A stretch of 64,000 nt of DNA from Clostridia bacterium (GTDB lineage Bacteria > Bacillota > Clostridia > Peptostreptococcales > Anaerovoracaceae): positions 62,001-126,000 of the forward strand of contig JAUNMH010000005.1 in the NCBI GenBank assembly GCA_030537495.1, in the 5' to 3' direction. The notes beneath the pieces were generated by a model. That model did no database searches. It was not told where the DNA came from and was given only the letters and a program-made list of their open reading frames with translations. Position numbers and translations under genes: made by a program. This document shows positions 18,824 through 29,076 of this stretch, one piece after another (position 1 is the stretch's first letter; every line of letters begins with the position of its first letter).

Positions 18824-20263
18824 ATGAGAAAGATTGTAGAAGCCATCAAAAAATTTAGACTTATAGATAAAAATCAGCACATTGTATTGGGCCTCTCTGG
18901 AGGACCTGATTCAGTGTGCCTTTTTAATGTTCTCATGGACCTGGCAGAGGATATGAATCTTAATATTCATCCTGTTCATGTGAATCACAAGTTCAGGCCC
19001 AGAGCTGCGGAGCGGGACCAGAAGTACGTGGAAGAGCTTTGTAAGGCTAGAGGCGTAGAGTGCAGAAGCTTCATTTATGATTGCAATGCCATTGCTGAGG
19101 CTGAGGGCATTTCAAGCGAGGAGGCCGGAAGGAAAGCCCGGTATGAGGCCTTTGCTAAGGTTGCAGGCGGAATTTGTGAGTCGGGAGTGGCTCGGGATAT
19201 GGTTAAAATTGCTGTGGCCCAGAATGCCGATGACCAGGCGGAAACCATACTGTTTAGAATTTTGAGAGGAACTGGGATCCATGGGCTTTCAGGCATCAGC
19301 TATGAGAGAACCGACGAGCATGGTTTTTCTATCGTCAGGCCGCTACTAGATGTTACTAAGGCAGAGGTTATGGGCTACTGTGAGGCGCATGGGTTGAAGC
19401 CCTGTATGGACCACACTAACAAGGAGCCAATTTACACACGAAATAAAATTCGCTTGGAGCTGATTCCTTATCTTGAGAAGGGGTATAATCCAAATATCCG
19501 CGAAACCTTGATTCGAATGGGGAAAACAGCTGCTTCTGATAGCGAATATATAGAGGAGCAGGCCCTGGCAGCCTATGATTCTATGGTAAAAAATGAGTCG
19601 GAACATTCGATTCTACTTGACGGCGATGCTCTGACCATGTGCCACAAGGCAATTAGGCGAAGGGTTATAAGCATTTCTCTCGGAAAGTTGGGCCTTCATG
19701 ATGACGTGAGTTATGCCCATTTCGAGGAGCTGGAGAAGATTCTCCAAAGTGACAGTCCTTCAGCTAGGACAGATTTACCAAAAGGTTACTACGCGGTTCG
19801 CAACTACGGTGACTTGAAGATTTGTCGAGATGCGGGAGGCGCGGCAACTGCAGCAAGTATCAAAACCGCCATACTTGATAAAAATGAAGCGCTTCTTAGG
19901 TCCGAAGCATTGAAGTTGAGGACCGAAGGAGAAAATGGACGTGCCGGAAGGCAGTTGGCTTTGTTCGATTATGAGAAGATGCGTGAGGCCCTTGGTGACG
20001 GCTTTGAGAGCCGCGTTGTACTTGGCACCCGTGAGGCTGGAGATTACTTGCCATTAGGAGACGGTAGACGAAAGAAGATTCAGGATTATATGGTGGATCG
20101 CAAGATACCGAAGGACGAAAGAGACGAGGTGCAAATGGTAAAAACAGGGCACCAGGTGCTTTGGGTTCTACCACGAAATGACAAGGGTAGATTTTGCGGG
20201 ATTTATAAGGTTGATGAAACTACAAAAAAGGTGTTTTGTATTGAAATTCCTTGCAATCTGTGA
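18824..20263 (+). CDS. tilS: tRNA(Ile)-lysidine synthetase
   Basis: TilS attaches lysine to C34 of tRNA-Ile(CAU), letting it read AUA codons. The 479-residue enzyme has the PP-loop SGGPDS at residues 25-30, HVNHKFR near 52, AQNADDQAETILFRILRGTG near 128 and the RLELIPYLEKGYNP region near 210. The C-terminal TilS substrate-binding domain ends with KIPKDERDEVQMVK and VLWVLP. The ATG at 18824 is fixed by the expected distance to the PP-loop. There is no ribosome site, and the promoter places transcription start on this ATG. tilS ends 74 bases before ftsH, the order known in Bacillus (tilS-hpt-ftsH), but hpt is absent here. Confidence 0.96.
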   Translation: MRKIVEAIKKFRLIDKNQHIVLGLSGGPDSVCLFNVLMDLAEDMNLNIHPVHVNHKFRPRAAERDQKYVEELCKARGVECRSFIYDCNAIAEAEGISSEEAGRKARYEAFAKVAGGICESGVARDMVKIAVAQNADDQAETILFRILRGTGIHGLSGISYERTDEHGFSIVRPLLDVTKAEVMGYCEAHGLKPCMDHTNKEPIYTRNKIRLELIPYLEKGYNPNIRETLIRMGKTAASDSEYIEEQALAAYDSMVKNESEHSILLDGDALTMCHKAIRRRVISISLGKLGLHDDVSYAHFEELEKILQSDSPSARTDLPKGYYAVRNYGDLKICRDAGGAATAASIKTAILDKNEALLRSEALKLRTEGENGRAGRQLALFDYEKMREALGDGFESRVVLGTREAGDYLPLGDGRRKKIQDYMVDRKIPKDERDEVQMVKTGHQVLWVLPRNDKGRFCGIYKVDETTKKVFCIEIPCNL

Positions 20264-20269
20264 TACAAT
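20241..20269 (+). promoter_or_regulatory. ftsH promoter inside the end of tilS
   Basis: TTGAAA (20241-20246), 17 bases, TACAAT (20264-20269). It gives ftsH a transcript of its own with a leader of about 60 bases. Confidence 0.55.
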
Positions 20270-20337
20270 CTATAGACTGTTTTTCAATGTGAATACACAT
20301 ATAAATAAAATTTTACATATACGGAAGGGGAAAAAAA

Positions 20338-22527
20338 TTGAAAAGGCTAACGAAGAATATTTTAATTTACTTGCTTATTTTCTCTGTTGTTCTTGGTGCC
20401 GCATCATTTTATGGAGGCATGGGACAAGGAGCTTATAAGCAGGTGAAGTTCTCGACTATGGCAAACTACCTGGAAAAGGAAAAAGTATCAGAAGTATCAA
20501 TTTCCGACAATAAAATCACTGCCAAGATTGATGACGATAAGTATGTATATGCTTATGCCAACAGTGTGGTAGAAATCAGCTACTTGGAAAATGAGTATAT
20601 TTTCCCTCAGATGAAAGAGAACAAGATTAAGATGGAAACACCTAAACCAAGTTCGGGTTCTCTGATTATGAGCATGCTGCCTACATTGGTAATGATTTTG
20701 GCACTTGGATTCCTATTCTACATCATGATGAATCAGGGAGGAAATGGAAAGGCATTTTCCTTTGGTAAGAGTAAGGCCAGAATGTACAAGGGTGACGGAA
20801 AGAAGATTACTTTCGCTGATGTTGCTGGACTTGAAGAAGAAAAAGAAGAACTTGAGGAAATCGTTGACTTCCTTAAGGATTCAAGAAAGTACAAGGAGGT
20901 TGGTGCAAGAGTACCTAAGGGCGTACTGCTTGTTGGCCCTCCGGGAACAGGTAAAACTTATGTATCTAAGGCAACTGCAGGCGAAGCAGGAGTACCGTTC
21001 TTCACAATCAGTGGTTCCGACTTCGTAGAAATGTTCGTCGGTGTCGGCGCGTCTAGAGTAAGAGATTTGTTTGAGCAGGCGAAGAAGAATTCACCTTGTA
21101 TTGTTTTTATCGACGAAATCGATGCTGTAGGTCGTAAGAGAGGTGCAGGCTTAGGTGGCGGCAATGATGAAAGAGAACAGACACTGAACCAGTTACTAGT
21201 TGAAATGGATGGTTTCGGTGAAAACTCAGGAATCATCATTATGGCGGCGACTAACAGACCTGACGTTCTTGACCCGGCACTTCTGAGACCGGGCAGATTC
21301 GACAGACAGATTGTTATAGGACTTCCTGACGTTAAAGGCAGAGAGGCAATTATCAAAGTTCACTCAAAGAACAAACCTCTCGCTGATGACGTAACTCCTG
21401 AAATTCTGGCTAGACGTACAATGGGGTCAACTCCTGCGGATATTGAGAATATCTTGAACGAGGCGGCTTTGATAACTGCTAGAAGAAACGGAAGATTCAT
21501 CCGAATGGAAGAAATTGAGGAAGCTATCAGAAAGGTTGAAATGGGACCTGCTAAGAAGTCCAAGACAGTTCCGGAAGAGGACAGAAAGCTTACTGCTTAC
21601 CACGAAGCCGGACATGCTATTGTTGCAAGATCCTTGCCTAAGCACTTGGATGTACACGAAGTTACTATTATTCCTAGAGGAAGGGCAGGCGGATACACAA
21701 TGTACTTGCCTGAAGACGATAAGTTATTTGAAACTAAGCAGCAGATGTTTAACTACATTGTTTCCTGCATGGGTGGTAGAGTTGCTGAAAGTCTGAAACT
21801 GGATGATATTTCAATTGGTGCATCTGGGGACATTAAGCAGGCTACTAATGTTGCAAGAGAAATGGTTACTATGTACGGTTTCTCCGAAAAACTGGGTAAT
21901 GTAAATTACGGCGGAGACGGAGAAGTGTTCTTAGGTAATGACTTTACAACAAGAAGCAACTACTCCGAGGATACTGCACAGCTTATTGACTCTGAAATCA
22001 GAAGAATTGTTAAGGAAGCATATGAACTTGCAGAAAAGATTCTGAAGGAACATGATGATGTTCTAGAGAACATTGCACAGGCATTGCTTCAGGTTGAAAC
22101 AATCGACGGTAAGCAGTTCGAAGCTCTGTATACTAAGGAAATGGATGCAGAAACTCTGGTTCAGAAAGTCAAGGAAGAACAGGAAGCTAAGAAAAAGACT
22201 GATGCTGAGGAAGCTGCTGAATCAGAAAGACTTCGTAAGGAAGAGGAAGCAAAGGAAGCTGCTGAGCTGGCAAAATATGATGAGGACTACATGGGAGTCC
22301 ATGGCAAACCGGGGGACAAGGCTGAAATTAGACCTGCAACTGAACCGGGCGAAGAAGCAGAGGATGAACCTGCAACTGAAGCAGGTGAAGCGCCTGAAGA
22401 TGAGGTTGCAGATGAAGTAGGTTTTGATGGTGCTGAGGACAATGCAGAAAATGCCGACGCAGCTGAGACAGAACATGAAGCAAAAAGGGAAGACGGACTA
22501 GAGGACGATAAGACAGACGAAGAATAG
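20338..22527 (+). CDS. ftsH: ATP-dependent zinc metalloprotease FtsH
   Basis: FtsH is the membrane-anchored AAA protease that degrades misfolded membrane and regulatory proteins. The 729-residue product has two N-terminal membrane segments (about residues 8-25 and 106-125), Walker A GPPGTGKT at 200, Walker [12 protein letters not shown], the second-region-of-homology arginines, and the zinc site HEAGH at residues 422-426. The C-terminus is extended by about 110 residues of acidic repeats rich in Glu, Ala, Asp and Pro, longer than in most relatives. Start is TTG at 20338, 7 bases after GGAAGGGG; no ATG fits before the first helix. Confidence 0.97.
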   Translation: MKRLTKNILIYLLIFSVVLGAASFYGGMGQGAYKQVKFSTMANYLEKEKVSEVSISDNKITAKIDDDKYVYAYANSVVEISYLENEYIFPQMKENKIKMETPKPSSGSLIMSMLPTLVMILALGFLFYIMMNQGGNGKAFSFGKSKARMYKGDGKKITFADVAGLEEEKEELEEIVDFLKDSRKYKEVGARVPKGVLLVGPPGTGKTYVSKATAGEAGVPFFTISGSDFVEMFVGVGASRVRDLFEQAKKNSPCIVFIDEIDAVGRKRGAGLGGGNDEREQTLNQLLVEMDGFGENSGIIIMAATNRPDVLDPALLRPGRFDRQIVIGLPDVKGREAIIKVHSKNKPLADDVTPEILARRTMGSTPADIENILNEAALITARRNGRFIRMEEIEEAIRKVEMGPAKKSKTVPEEDRKLTAYHEAGHAIVARSLPKHLDVHEVTIIPRGRAGGYTMYLPEDDKLFETKQQMFNYIVSCMGGRVAESLKLDDISIGASGDIKQATNVAREMVTMYGFSEKLGNVNYGGDGEVFLGNDFTTRSNYSEDTAQLIDSEIRRIVKEAYELAEKILKEHDDVLENIAQALLQVETIDGKQFEALYTKEMDAETLVQKVKEEQEAKKKTDAEEAAESERLRKEEEAKEAAELAKYDEDYMGVHGKPGDKAEIRPATEPGEEAEDEPATEAGEAPEDEVADEVGFDGAEDNAENADAAETEHEAKREDGLEDDKTDEE

Positions 22528-22537
22528 AAGGTGCTTT

Positions 22538-24124
22538 ATGAAAATTACAGTTAGTGATTGTTTGGGACTGGACGCCTATTCAGGAAGCGTTCTGGCCGGA
22601 GAAAAGAGAAACACAAGTAACAGGGTGCGTTCCGTATCCGTTATGGATGCACGTGATGCAGAAACTGCCGTGAAGCAGTGCGGTGTTAAAGATCAGATGG
22701 TTCTAACTTCATTTTATGGAATGGAGGATGACGAAAATACTCAGAGATGTGTTGTTGAGGGTCTTGCAGAGAAGGGCGTCAGTGCGCTGACAGTGTTTCA
22801 TGCCAGCAGAAAGTCAGCTTTGATACGTGGACATCTTGATGACATAGGCCTTAAGGTCGGCCTGCCGATTATCTTTATACCTGATGACACGAAGGCTGAG
22901 TACGCTGACGCTATTGAGCAGATTATGGATAGTCTTCTTTATGGCGATAGCTTCAAGAATGGCCTGATTAACAACACGATTTTTCACCTCCTCAACTTTG
23001 AGAAGCATAAAACATTTGAGACCGCAGTTAGGAAGGCTGCAATCAGCAATGAGTTCCAAATGGTTCTTTTATCTAAGGATTTCAACCCATTGCTGACAGT
23101 TGAAACCAGACAGAAAGTTTCTATAGATGATGCCATTAAAAAGGCAAAGACAAGAGAATTTGAGAAATCTCTTAAGTATACTTTCATTGACGTAGATGGC
23201 GTAATAACCTATTGGGGAACTGTCAACATCGGCAATGAAAAGTGTTTCCTACTTCTTGTAGACAATGAGGACAACTACTCTCAGGGTGAGATGACTAAGC
23301 TGGCAGAGATTATTGAACTTGCCATTGGTATGTGGAAATATTCACCCGAAAGAGATGTTAAGGCTGAATTCATCAAAGCCCTCATAAGAAATAATAAGTC
23401 ATTGGCTTATTCCTTAAAGGATGAGATTGGAGTTGCTGGCGATGATGTTCTCAGCGTATTTCATGCAAAGGGCATTAGCACTGAGCATGGTAATGACGTT
23501 ATTCAAGAATATGAGAAGCAGGAAAAGATGTCAATTATCAGACTGGATGAAGGCGATGAAACTTATGGTATCGTCTTAAGAGCTGCAAAGACTAAGGCTC
23601 AGGAAGAGGATGAACCTGAAAAGGCAAAATGCCTAAGACTTTATGACCAGCTAAAAGCAGGCCAGAAGGGCGTTAGAATCTTCCACGCTACTGGAATTGA
23701 CGGAATCGAGGGTGCAGGAGATGCTTTCAGACTTATTGGCGAGACATGGCCATTTGTTGAAAGTGTATTCCCTTATAAGCGTGTCTTCACTAAGTATGAA
23801 CTGGCTCTTGTTTCTAACTGCATTAACCTGCAGGTTCAGGGCGGCTACATGAAGAAGACTTATATGGATCTTCTGGAACCTTTCAAGAAAGAAGTTGGCG
23901 AAAACAAGGCGAAACAGCTTCTTGAAACTCTTGAAACTTTCGTTCTTGATGCAGGAATGAACAGTGGAAAGACATCTGAATTCATGGGAATTCATACTAA
24001 TACTGTTCAGTATCGTTTGAAGAAAATTAATGATATCTTGGGCGCTGAAATCACTGGAAATAGAGTTATTCCGGGATTGACTATGGCCCTTGCTTTGAAG
24101 AGACTGGACAGAGTCGTTAGATAG
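22538..24124 (+). CDS. PucR-type transcriptional regulator
   Basis: The 528-residue protein has an N-terminal PucR-like ligand domain (about residues 1-120, beginning MKITVSDCLGL with the RVRSVSVMDARDAE segment), a middle region, and a C-terminal PucR helix-turn-helix of the HTH_30 type: SGKTSEFMGIHTNTVQYRLKKI near residue 480. Such proteins control purine, amino acid or other catabolic genes in response to metabolites, but no catabolic operon adjoins it here. AGAAGGTG precedes ATG 22538. It starts 10 bases after ftsH and is followed by a tandem repeat, then coaX. Confidence 0.88.
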   Translation: MKITVSDCLGLDAYSGSVLAGEKRNTSNRVRSVSVMDARDAETAVKQCGVKDQMVLTSFYGMEDDENTQRCVVEGLAEKGVSALTVFHASRKSALIRGHLDDIGLKVGLPIIFIPDDTKAEYADAIEQIMDSLLYGDSFKNGLINNTIFHLLNFEKHKTFETAVRKAAISNEFQMVLLSKDFNPLLTVETRQKVSIDDAIKKAKTREFEKSLKYTFIDVDGVITYWGTVNIGNEKCFLLLVDNEDNYSQGEMTKLAEIIELAIGMWKYSPERDVKAEFIKALIRNNKSLAYSLKDEIGVAGDDVLSVFHAKGISTEHGNDVIQEYEKQEKMSIIRLDEGDETYGIVLRAAKTKAQEEDEPEKAKCLRLYDQLKAGQKGVRIFHATGIDGIEGAGDAFRLIGETWPFVESVFPYKRVFTKYELALVSNCINLQVQGGYMKKTYMDLLEPFKKEVGENKAKQLLETLETFVLDAGMNSGKTSEFMGIHTNTVQYRLKKINDILGAEITGNRVIPGLTMALALKRLDRVVR

Positions 24125-24130
24125 GGACGA

Positions 24131-24205
24131 GCAGCGAAAAATGCTGGCGTAGACGTCACGCAAGCGTAGCGAAAAATGCTGGCGCAGAGGTCACGTAAGC
24201 GCAGC
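24131..24205 (+). repeat. 35-bp tandem repeat, two copies and a fragment
   Basis: The unit (G[C/T]AGCGAAAAATGCTGGCG, then a hairpin-like AGRSGTCACGYAAGC) occurs at 24131-24165 and 24166-24200, and a third begins at 24201. It fills the gap between the PucR gene and coaX. No coding role is seen. Confidence 0.7.
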
Positions 24206-24244
24206 GAAATCCCTGAAAAATATAAAAATTGGAGAAAGAAATAT

Positions 24245-25063
24245 ATGTTATTAGCTTTTGATGTTGGTAATAGTAACATCGTACTTGGAGTATTTAAAGA
24301 CGGAGAGTTAATTACCAACTGGAGACTTGAAACTAATGTCCGTAAGAGTGCAGATGAGTACGGCATGATTGTAAACCAGCTTTTCGATTATGAGGGCTTG
24401 AAAACATCTGACGTTGAAGATGTAATTATTTCATCTGTAGTTCCATCAATGCTATTCACATTACAACATCTGTCATCAAAGTATTTTAACAAGCGTGCAA
24501 TTACCGTTGAATCAGGGGTAAAGACAGGCCTAATTGTTAAGTACGACAACCCTAAGCAGGTTGGCGCTGACAGAATTGTAAATGCTGTCGCAGCACTTCA
24601 TAAGTACGGCGGACCGCTAATTATCATTGACTTTGGTACAGCAACTACATTCTGTGCAGTAACAGAAAAAGCTGAGTATCTTGGTGGAACCATTGCACCG
24701 GGACTTAAGATTTCATCGGAGGCATTGTTTGAAAAAACCTCCCAGCTTCCTAGAGTTGACCTAGAAGAACCAGGACACACTATCTGTAAAAACACAATTC
24801 AGAGCATGCAGTCCGGTCTAGTTTATGGTCATATGGGAATGGTTGACTATGTTGTTAAGAAAATGAAGAAGGAACTTGCCGACCTTTCATCAGGTGAAAA
24901 ACCTGTAACTGTTGTTGCAACAGGCGGACTTTCTACTTTAATTGACAGTGGCGTCGACTGCATAGACTATGTAGATAAAATGCTGACTTTAGAAGGTCTA
25001 GAACTGATTTATCAGAAAAACAAGAAAAATCATAAAGTTAATAAGGAAAAATGTTATGAATAA
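24245..25063 (+). CDS. coaX: Type III pantothenate kinase
   Basis: CoaX phosphorylates pantothenate in the first step of coenzyme A synthesis; unlike type I CoaA it is not inhibited by CoA and needs a monovalent cation. The 272-residue protein has the actin-like phosphate motifs LAFDVGNSN (residues 3-11) and [12 protein letters not shown] near 124, with [11 protein letters not shown] near 103. I use ATG 24245, preceded by GGAGAAAGAAAT; an upstream start would place repeat-derived residues at the front. Its end overlaps dusB by 8 bases, so the two are translationally coupled. Confidence 0.96.
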   Translation: MLLAFDVGNSNIVLGVFKDGELITNWRLETNVRKSADEYGMIVNQLFDYEGLKTSDVEDVIISSVVPSMLFTLQHLSSKYFNKRAITVESGVKTGLIVKYDNPKQVGADRIVNAVAALHKYGGPLIIIDFGTATTFCAVTEKAEYLGGTIAPGLKISSEALFEKTSQLPRVDLEEPGHTICKNTIQSMQSGLVYGHMGMVDYVVKKMKKELADLSSGEKPVTVVATGGLSTLIDSGVDCIDYVDKMLTLEGLELIYQKNKKNHKVNKEKCYE

Positions 25064-26018
25064 AGAGCTAAAAATAGGAAATGTAGAACTTGAAAATCCG
25101 TTTCTTTTGGCTCCACTGGCAGGAATTACTGACGCTCCCACCCGCAAGCTTTGCCGCAGGATGGGAGCGGCTTTAGTATATTCGGAAATGGTAAGCGGTA
25201 AGGGCTTGTATTATGGCGATAAAAAAACAGACCAGCTCCTCTTCGTGGATCCTGAGGAAAAACCTGTAGCTTTCCAGGTATTCGGCAGTGAGCCTGAAAT
25301 CCTGGCCTATACAGCCCGAGAACTTGACTCTCGCGACAATGCCATTCTAGACATCAACATGGGGTGCCCAGTACCTAAAATTGTCAAAAACGGCGAGGGT
25401 TCGGCGCTCCTAAAGCGTGTGGACCTGATTTATGACCTGATCTGCGCCATGGTAGCCAATACACAAAAACCAGTAACGGCCAAAATCCGAATTGGCTTCG
25501 ACGAGAAATCCATAAATGCCGTGGAAGCGGCGAAGGCTATTGAAGCTGGTGGTGCTGCAGCTGTTGCTGTTCATGGACGAACTCGAGAGCAGTATTACAC
25601 AGGCGCAGCTGATTGGACCCAGATACGCGCGGTCAAGGAAGCTGTAAATATCCCAGTAATAGGAAATGGAGACGTTGTAGATGGCGCGTCGGCTATAAGA
25701 ATGCTTGACGAGACAGGATGCGACTTTGTAATGGTAGGGCGCGGTGCCCTTGGAAACCCATGGATATTCAGAGAACTTGTGGCCTCTTGGCGAGGCGAGG
25801 AACTCCCTGCTCCGCCTACTGTGAATGAAAAGAAAGCTATGATGATCGAGCACTTCCAAATGATGAAGGAACTTAAGGGCGAGTACGCTGCGGTCCGTGA
25901 AATGAGAAAACACGTGGGCTGGTACATTAAAGGCATGCCAGGCAGCGCAGCTTTCCGCGGCCGAGTGAACCAAATTGATAATGCGGAGGAACTTGTTGCC
26001 GCTATAGAGGGAATCTAG
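25056..26018 (+). CDS. dusB: tRNA-dihydrouridine synthase
   Basis: Dus enzymes reduce uridines in the tRNA D-loop with FMN and NADPH. The 320-residue protein begins like DusB ([27 protein letters not shown]), has [19 protein letters not shown] near residue 100 with the catalytic Cys, VTAKIRIGF near 145, [16 protein letters not shown] near 175 and the FMN-phosphate loop [14 protein letters not shown] near 227. The typical helical C-terminal domain follows. The coaX-dusB order and overlap indicate one operon. Confidence 0.95.
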   Translation: MNKELKIGNVELENPFLLAPLAGITDAPTRKLCRRMGAALVYSEMVSGKGLYYGDKKTDQLLFVDPEEKPVAFQVFGSEPEILAYTARELDSRDNAILDINMGCPVPKIVKNGEGSALLKRVDLIYDLICAMVANTQKPVTAKIRIGFDEKSINAVEAAKAIEAGGAAAVAVHGRTREQYYTGAADWTQIRAVKEAVNIPVIGNGDVVDGASAIRMLDETGCDFVMVGRGALGNPWIFRELVASWRGEELPAPPTVNEKKAMMIEHFQMMKELKGEYAAVREMRKHVGWYIKGMPGSAAFRGRVNQIDNAEELVAAIEGI

Positions 26019-26062
26019 AGGTGATGGAACTTGAATACTGTGTGAAATTTCAAGATTCCATG

Positions 26063-26090
26063 TTTACATTGAATTACATTGTGGTAAAAT
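26063..26090 (+). promoter_or_regulatory. Rubrerythrin promoter
   Basis: TTTACA (26063-26068), 16 bases, TAAAAT (26085-26090), about 45 bases before the rubrerythrin ATG. No PerR-type palindrome was recognised. Confidence 0.5.
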
Positions 26091-26135
26091 AATAACGATA
26101 AAGAAAGAACACAAAACTTAAGGAGGTAGATTATC

Positions 26136-26678
26136 ATGAAATGGGTATGTACAGTTTGCGGATATGTTCACGAAGGAGACACTCCACCAGAAAAATGTCC
26201 AGTATGTAAGGTTCCAGCTGATAAATTTGTAGCACAGGAAGAAGGAAAGACAGAATGGGCTGACCAGCACGTTGTTGGTGTAGCACAGGGAGCTGACCAG
26301 GAAATCATCGATGGACTAAGAGCAAACTTTGAAGGAGAATGTTCAGAAGTAGGAATGTACCTTGCAATGTCAAGAGTTGCACATAGAGAAGGATATCCTG
26401 AAATCGGTTTATACTGGGAAAAGGCTGCTTTAGAGGAAGCAGAACATGCTGCTAAGTTTGCAGAATTACTTGGTGAAGTATTAACTGATTCAACTAAGAA
26501 GAATCTAGAAATGAGAATTGAAGCTGAAGCTGGCGCTTGCGCAGGCAAGAAGGCTCTTGCTTCCAAGGCTAAGCAGCTTAACCTTGATGCTATTCATGAC
26601 ACTGTTCATGAAATGGCTAAGGACGAAGCTAGACACGGCGCAGCATTCGAAGGCTTACTAAAGAGATACTTTGGCTAA
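26136..26678 (+). CDS. Reverse rubrerythrin (N-terminal rubredoxin domain)
   Basis: Reverse rubrerythrins reduce hydrogen peroxide and oxygen in anaerobes. In this 180-residue protein the rubredoxin iron site comes first (C5, C8, C21, C24 in [20 protein letters not shown] and CPVC). The diiron four-helix domain follows, with [21 protein letters not shown] near residue 67, [14 protein letters not shown] near 103 and [13 protein letters not shown] near 165. Domain order is the reverse of classical rubrerythrin. AAGGAGGTAGATTATC gives a strong ribosome site. It is a single-gene unit with its own promoter and terminator. Confidence 0.96.
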   Translation: MKWVCTVCGYVHEGDTPPEKCPVCKVPADKFVAQEEGKTEWADQHVVGVAQGADQEIIDGLRANFEGECSEVGMYLAMSRVAHREGYPEIGLYWEKAALEEAEHAAKFAELLGEVLTDSTKKNLEMRIEAEAGACAGKKALASKAKQLNLDAIHDTVHEMAKDEARHGAAFEGLLKRYFG

Positions 26679-26712
26679 GCCGTAAGTTGAATATTATAAG
26701 ATGATTATAAAG

Positions 26713-26741
26713 AGAGAATGGAGAAATCTGTTCTCTTTTTT
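26713..26741 (+). terminator. Rubrerythrin terminator
   Basis: AGAGAA (26713-26718) pairs with TTCTCT (26731-26736), followed by five T residues. Confidence 0.65.
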
Positions 26742-26813
26742 ATGTCTTAGAGGCTATAAATCTGAATGGTTCGGAATAATATCGTAAGTAATTTGATAAA
26801 CTTCTGAAAAATA

Positions 26814-26842
26814 TTGACAAAGTTCCTTAAAATACGTAAGAT
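26814..26842 (+). promoter_or_regulatory. Promoter of the AAA-ATPase/PDDEXK gene
   Basis: Perfect TTGACA (26814-26819), 17 bases, TAAGAT (26837-26842). A short direct repeat, GTAAGATGTAT/GTAAGATATT, overlaps the start region. Confidence 0.65.
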
Positions 26843-26875
26843 GTATGTAAGATATTGCGGAACGGAGTGATAAGC

Positions 26876-28744
26876 ATGGATGAAATGATGTATGTTAAGG
26901 ATGTAGCAAAGCTTTGGGGCATTACGGAACGACAGGTTACGAGTCTTTGTCGAGACGGGAAAATAGACGGTGCGTACAAGGATGGAAAGCGCTGGTTGAT
27001 ACCTGAAGATGCAGATAAGCCTGATGATAACAGAATTAAAACAGGTGTTTATTGCAAAGATAAGTTGATAGAAAGATTACCGTTGCCTATTGGTGTATCG
27101 GATTATAGCTTGGCTTCGTCAGAGTACTATTATGTCGACAAAACCATGATGATCAAGGACTTTATAGATGAACGACCTATGGTGGCACTGTTTACAAGAC
27201 CTAGACGTTTTGGAAAAACCTTAAATATGGATATGCTTAGAACTTATTTTGAAATTAGTGATAGGGACACCTCAGTCCTTTTCCGCGACAAGAAGATTTG
27301 GAACTGTGGGCAGAAATATCGCGATTTTCAAGGCAAATATCCTGTAATCTTCCTATCGTTTAAGGACGTGAAATTTGAAACATGGAACGAGACCTTTGCA
27401 ACATTACGGAAGATTATTGCAAGGGAAGTACAACGGCATGAAGAAATAAAACACATGATGAGAGATAATGCATATGACATGGCTCTGTATGAAAGTATGG
27501 CAGGAAATCAGTCTGATGAAGCCCAGTTAGTTTCATCACTAGGAGACCTATCTTATCTGCTTCATAAATATTATAACACTGCGCCTATTATTATCATTGA
27601 TGAATATGATACACCTGTACAACAGGGCTACGTTAAGGGATTTTATGACGAAATCATAGGATTTATGCGAAACTTCTTTTCCAATGGGTTTAAGGATAAT
27701 CATAACTTAAGCTTTGGTTTTTTAACCGGAATACTAAGAGTTACTAAGGAAAGCATTTTCAGTGGAATGAATAACTTGGCAATTTATTCTGTGTTGGATA
27801 GCAAGTATAGCAAGTACTTTGGCTTTACCTCAGAAGAGGTAAAACAAATGGCTAAGTATTACGGAGTAGCTGATAGATTTCATGAAATTGTTCAATGGTA
27901 CAATGGATACAAATTCGGAAATATAGATATTTTCAATCCATGGTCAGTGGTAAATTATTTCAGCAATGAATGTGAGCCGAGGGCGTACTGGGTTTCTACA
28001 GGCAGTAACGATGTGATTGGTGAGGTACTGGCTAAGGCTGACGCTGAAATATATGATAAATTGACATCACTAATAAAAGGTGGAACTTTTGTGAGTCTTA
28101 TCGATACCGGCGTAATTTATCCTGAAATAAAGGAAAACCCTTCAACTATTTATAGCTTTCTTATTGTTACAGGATACTTGAAGGTTTTGGAAAAGAAGCT
28201 TTCTGTTAATGGGGATTATATGTGTGAAGTGGCGTTACCTAATAAGGAAATTGCTCAGGTTTATAATAGAGAAATACTGCGAAAGCTTGAGCCAATGATA
28301 ACGCCGTCTACAGCCATAGCTATTCAGGAAGCAATTTTTACAGGTAATCAGCTCAGGTTAAAGGAAGAAGTGGAGAAGCTATTAAAACAATCTGTAAGCT
28401 TCTTTGACACAGCAAATGAGAACTTTTACCATGGTTTTATGCTAGGGTTGTGCGCTTTGATGGGCGACGCATTTGTAACATCCAATAGAGAGTCCGGTGA
28501 AGGACGTTATGATATTCAGCTGAGACCGAAGGATGAAAGACTTCCGGGGGTTTTGATTGAGCTAAAGGCAGCGAAGAAATGCGGAGATGAGGAACTAAAG
28601 GCATTGGCTAGAAACGCTTTGCGACAGATAAATGATAAGAAATACGATATAGAACTAGAGACGGCAGGAATCGGAAATATTTATAAATACGGCGTTGCGT
28701 TTTGCGGAAAGAACGTGGAGGTTGTGGAGGTTGTAGTATCCTAA
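26876..28744 (+). CDS. AAA-ATPase-like / PD-(D/E)XK nuclease-like protein with N-terminal HTH
   Basis: The 622-residue protein has three parts. An excisionase/MerR-like helix-turn-helix lies at residues 3-45 (VKDVAKLWGITERQVTSLCRDGKI). An AAA-ATPase-like domain follows (about 65-330, with RPRRFGKTLNMDML as P-loop and IIIIDEYDTPV as Walker B). A C-terminal PD-(D/E)XK-type domain has GEGRYDIQL and VLIELKAAKK near residues 540-565. This is the PF09820-PF08011 family, abundant and often multicopy in Clostridia and Bacteroidetes. Its biological role is unproven, with mobile-element or defence links only suspected. The HTH fused at the front is less common. I start at ATG 26876, after GGAG. Confidence 0.85.
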   Translation: MDEMMYVKDVAKLWGITERQVTSLCRDGKIDGAYKDGKRWLIPEDADKPDDNRIKTGVYCKDKLIERLPLPIGVSDYSLASSEYYYVDKTMMIKDFIDERPMVALFTRPRRFGKTLNMDMLRTYFEISDRDTSVLFRDKKIWNCGQKYRDFQGKYPVIFLSFKDVKFETWNETFATLRKIIAREVQRHEEIKHMMRDNAYDMALYESMAGNQSDEAQLVSSLGDLSYLLHKYYNTAPIIIIDEYDTPVQQGYVKGFYDEIIGFMRNFFSNGFKDNHNLSFGFLTGILRVTKESIFSGMNNLAIYSVLDSKYSKYFGFTSEEVKQMAKYYGVADRFHEIVQWYNGYKFGNIDIFNPWSVVNYFSNECEPRAYWVSTGSNDVIGEVLAKADAEIYDKLTSLIKGGTFVSLIDTGVIYPEIKENPSTIYSFLIVTGYLKVLEKKLSVNGDYMCEVALPNKEIAQVYNREILRKLEPMITPSTAIAIQEAIFTGNQLRLKEEVEKLLKQSVSFFDTANENFYHGFMLGLCALMGDAFVTSNRESGEGRYDIQLRPKDERLPGVLIELKAAKKCGDEELKALARNALRQINDKKYDIELETAGIGNIYKYGVAFCGKNVEVVEVVVS

Positions 28745-28956
28745 GAATGTGTTTTCGCTGTATGCTTTATGCATAACAATGTAGGTCCTCTCGATGATAA
28801 AATGAATACGTGTGCATATCAGTCCGAAAAGCTGAATTGGCCTTTGCATCTCACCTAGCACACCTCTTTTCGAAGATGTCATGGTTGATGAAGGCTTGCC
28901 ACGTAGCAGCATGGTGCGTGGCGGACTGAGGCAACACTAAATACTTGAATTTAAAG
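28745..28956 (+). other. Gene-free stretch with nested inverted repeats
   Basis: No gene is supported here. TCAGTCCG (about 28819) and CGGACTGA (about 28922) are complementary. They enclose GCCTTTGCATC with GATGAAGGC, and CCACG with CGTGG. It could be a structured RNA or decayed DNA. I do not recognise a family and no promoter is clear. Confidence 0.3.
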
Positions 28957-28980
28957 ACCCCTGCGTATTAAGGCAGGGGT
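28957..28980 (-). terminator. Terminator downstream of tRNA-Pro
   Basis: ACCCCTGC (28957-28964) and GCAGGGGT (28973-28980) form a perfect 8-bp stem 10 bases after the tRNA 3' end. TCTTTAAATT follows on the minus strand. Confidence 0.65.
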
Positions 28981-28989
28981 TGCTTATTA

Positions 28990-29066
28990 TGGTCGGGATG
29001 ACAGGATTTGAACCTGCGGCCTTTGCGTCCCGAACGCAACGCTCTACCAAGCTGAGCCACATCCCG
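28990..29066 (-). tRNA. tRNA-Pro(CGG)
   Basis: The minus strand folds as a full tRNA. The acceptor stem CGGGATG pairs with CATCCCG, and the D arm contains AGCTTGGTAGAGC. The anticodon stem TTGCG/CGCAA holds the loop TTCGGGA, giving anticodon CGG with G37 as usual for proline, and the T arm has GGTTCAAATCC. A 3' CCA is encoded at 28992-28990. It reads CCG codons. Confidence 0.95.
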
Positions 29067-29076
29067 TTTGCATAGT

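Noticed and set aside
28655..28912. 85-residue minus-strand frame next to the tRNA
   Set aside because: No ribosome site or recognisable family, and it runs antisense into the end of the AAA-ATPase gene.
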